Positions 4,992 through 5,029 of a DNA stretch of 5,029 bases are shown here, one piece after another. The position numbers and the translations under genes were made by a program. Numbering within the stretch: the first letter of the stretch is position 1; the number at the start of each line of letters is the position of its first letter. Source of the DNA: an uncultured Rickettsiales bacterium (GTDB taxonomy: Bacteria > Pseudomonadota > Alphaproteobacteria > Rickettsiales > UBA998); NCBI GenBank assembly GCA_937982385.1, contig CALJMC010000012.1:1-5029 (forward strand), given 5' to 3'. The notes beneath the pieces were generated by a model. That model was not told the origin of the DNA, did not search any database, and worked only from the letters and a program-made list of their open reading frames with translations.

Positions 4992-5029
4992 AACAAAAGG
5001 CAGAATAATACCAGAGAGGAATTGACGAG

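Overview
The window reads as a stretch of alphaproteobacterial chromosome with moderately low GC (estimated by eye, not computed). The evidence is protein character plus gene order. An elongation factor P gene is followed directly by an inositol-monophosphatase gene and then by a secreted, proline-rich protein with a degenerate OmpA-like C-terminus. I recall this order and this style of OmpA-like domain from alphaproteobacteria. The exact order or genus cannot be read from this window. There is no rRNA, tRNA, CRISPR array, transposase or phage gene.

Layout from left to right. (1) A 74-residue small membrane protein on the minus strand (10-234), with a strong Shine-Dalgarno, is divergent from efp. 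(2) efp (385-948) and suhB (967-1791) lie on the plus strand, 18 nt apart, and look like one operon. (3) After a 122-nt gap comes a plus-strand gene (1914-3683) for a 589-residue exported protein. It has a signal peptide, a long Pro/Lys-rich spacer with about a dozen LPPL repeats, and a C-terminal OmpA-like domain. (4) A BetI-like TetR regulator (3686-4405, minus) converges on it with 2 nt between stop codons. (5) A 153-residue lysine-rich protein (4485-4946, minus) lies directly upstream of the regulator gene on the same strand. Its core resembles DUF6173. (6) The right end (4947-5029) is a probable promoter region for that gene and perhaps for a divergent gene starting just outside the window.

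Two ideas go beyond routine annotation. First, a perfect 14-bp palindrome, TGAACATATGTTCA, overlaps the stop codon of the DUF6173-like gene just upstream of the TetR gene. A related imperfect dyad, TGAACAACCGTTTA, sits immediately before the start codon of the same gene. The pair could be operators through which the TetR protein controls itself and its neighbour. Second, the proline-rich protein has 24 Pro-Pro pairs and is encoded just downstream of efp, whose product relieves ribosome stalling at consecutive prolines. That suggests a functional link, although no Pro-Pro-Pro triplet is present. The rest of the window looks like ordinary core genome.
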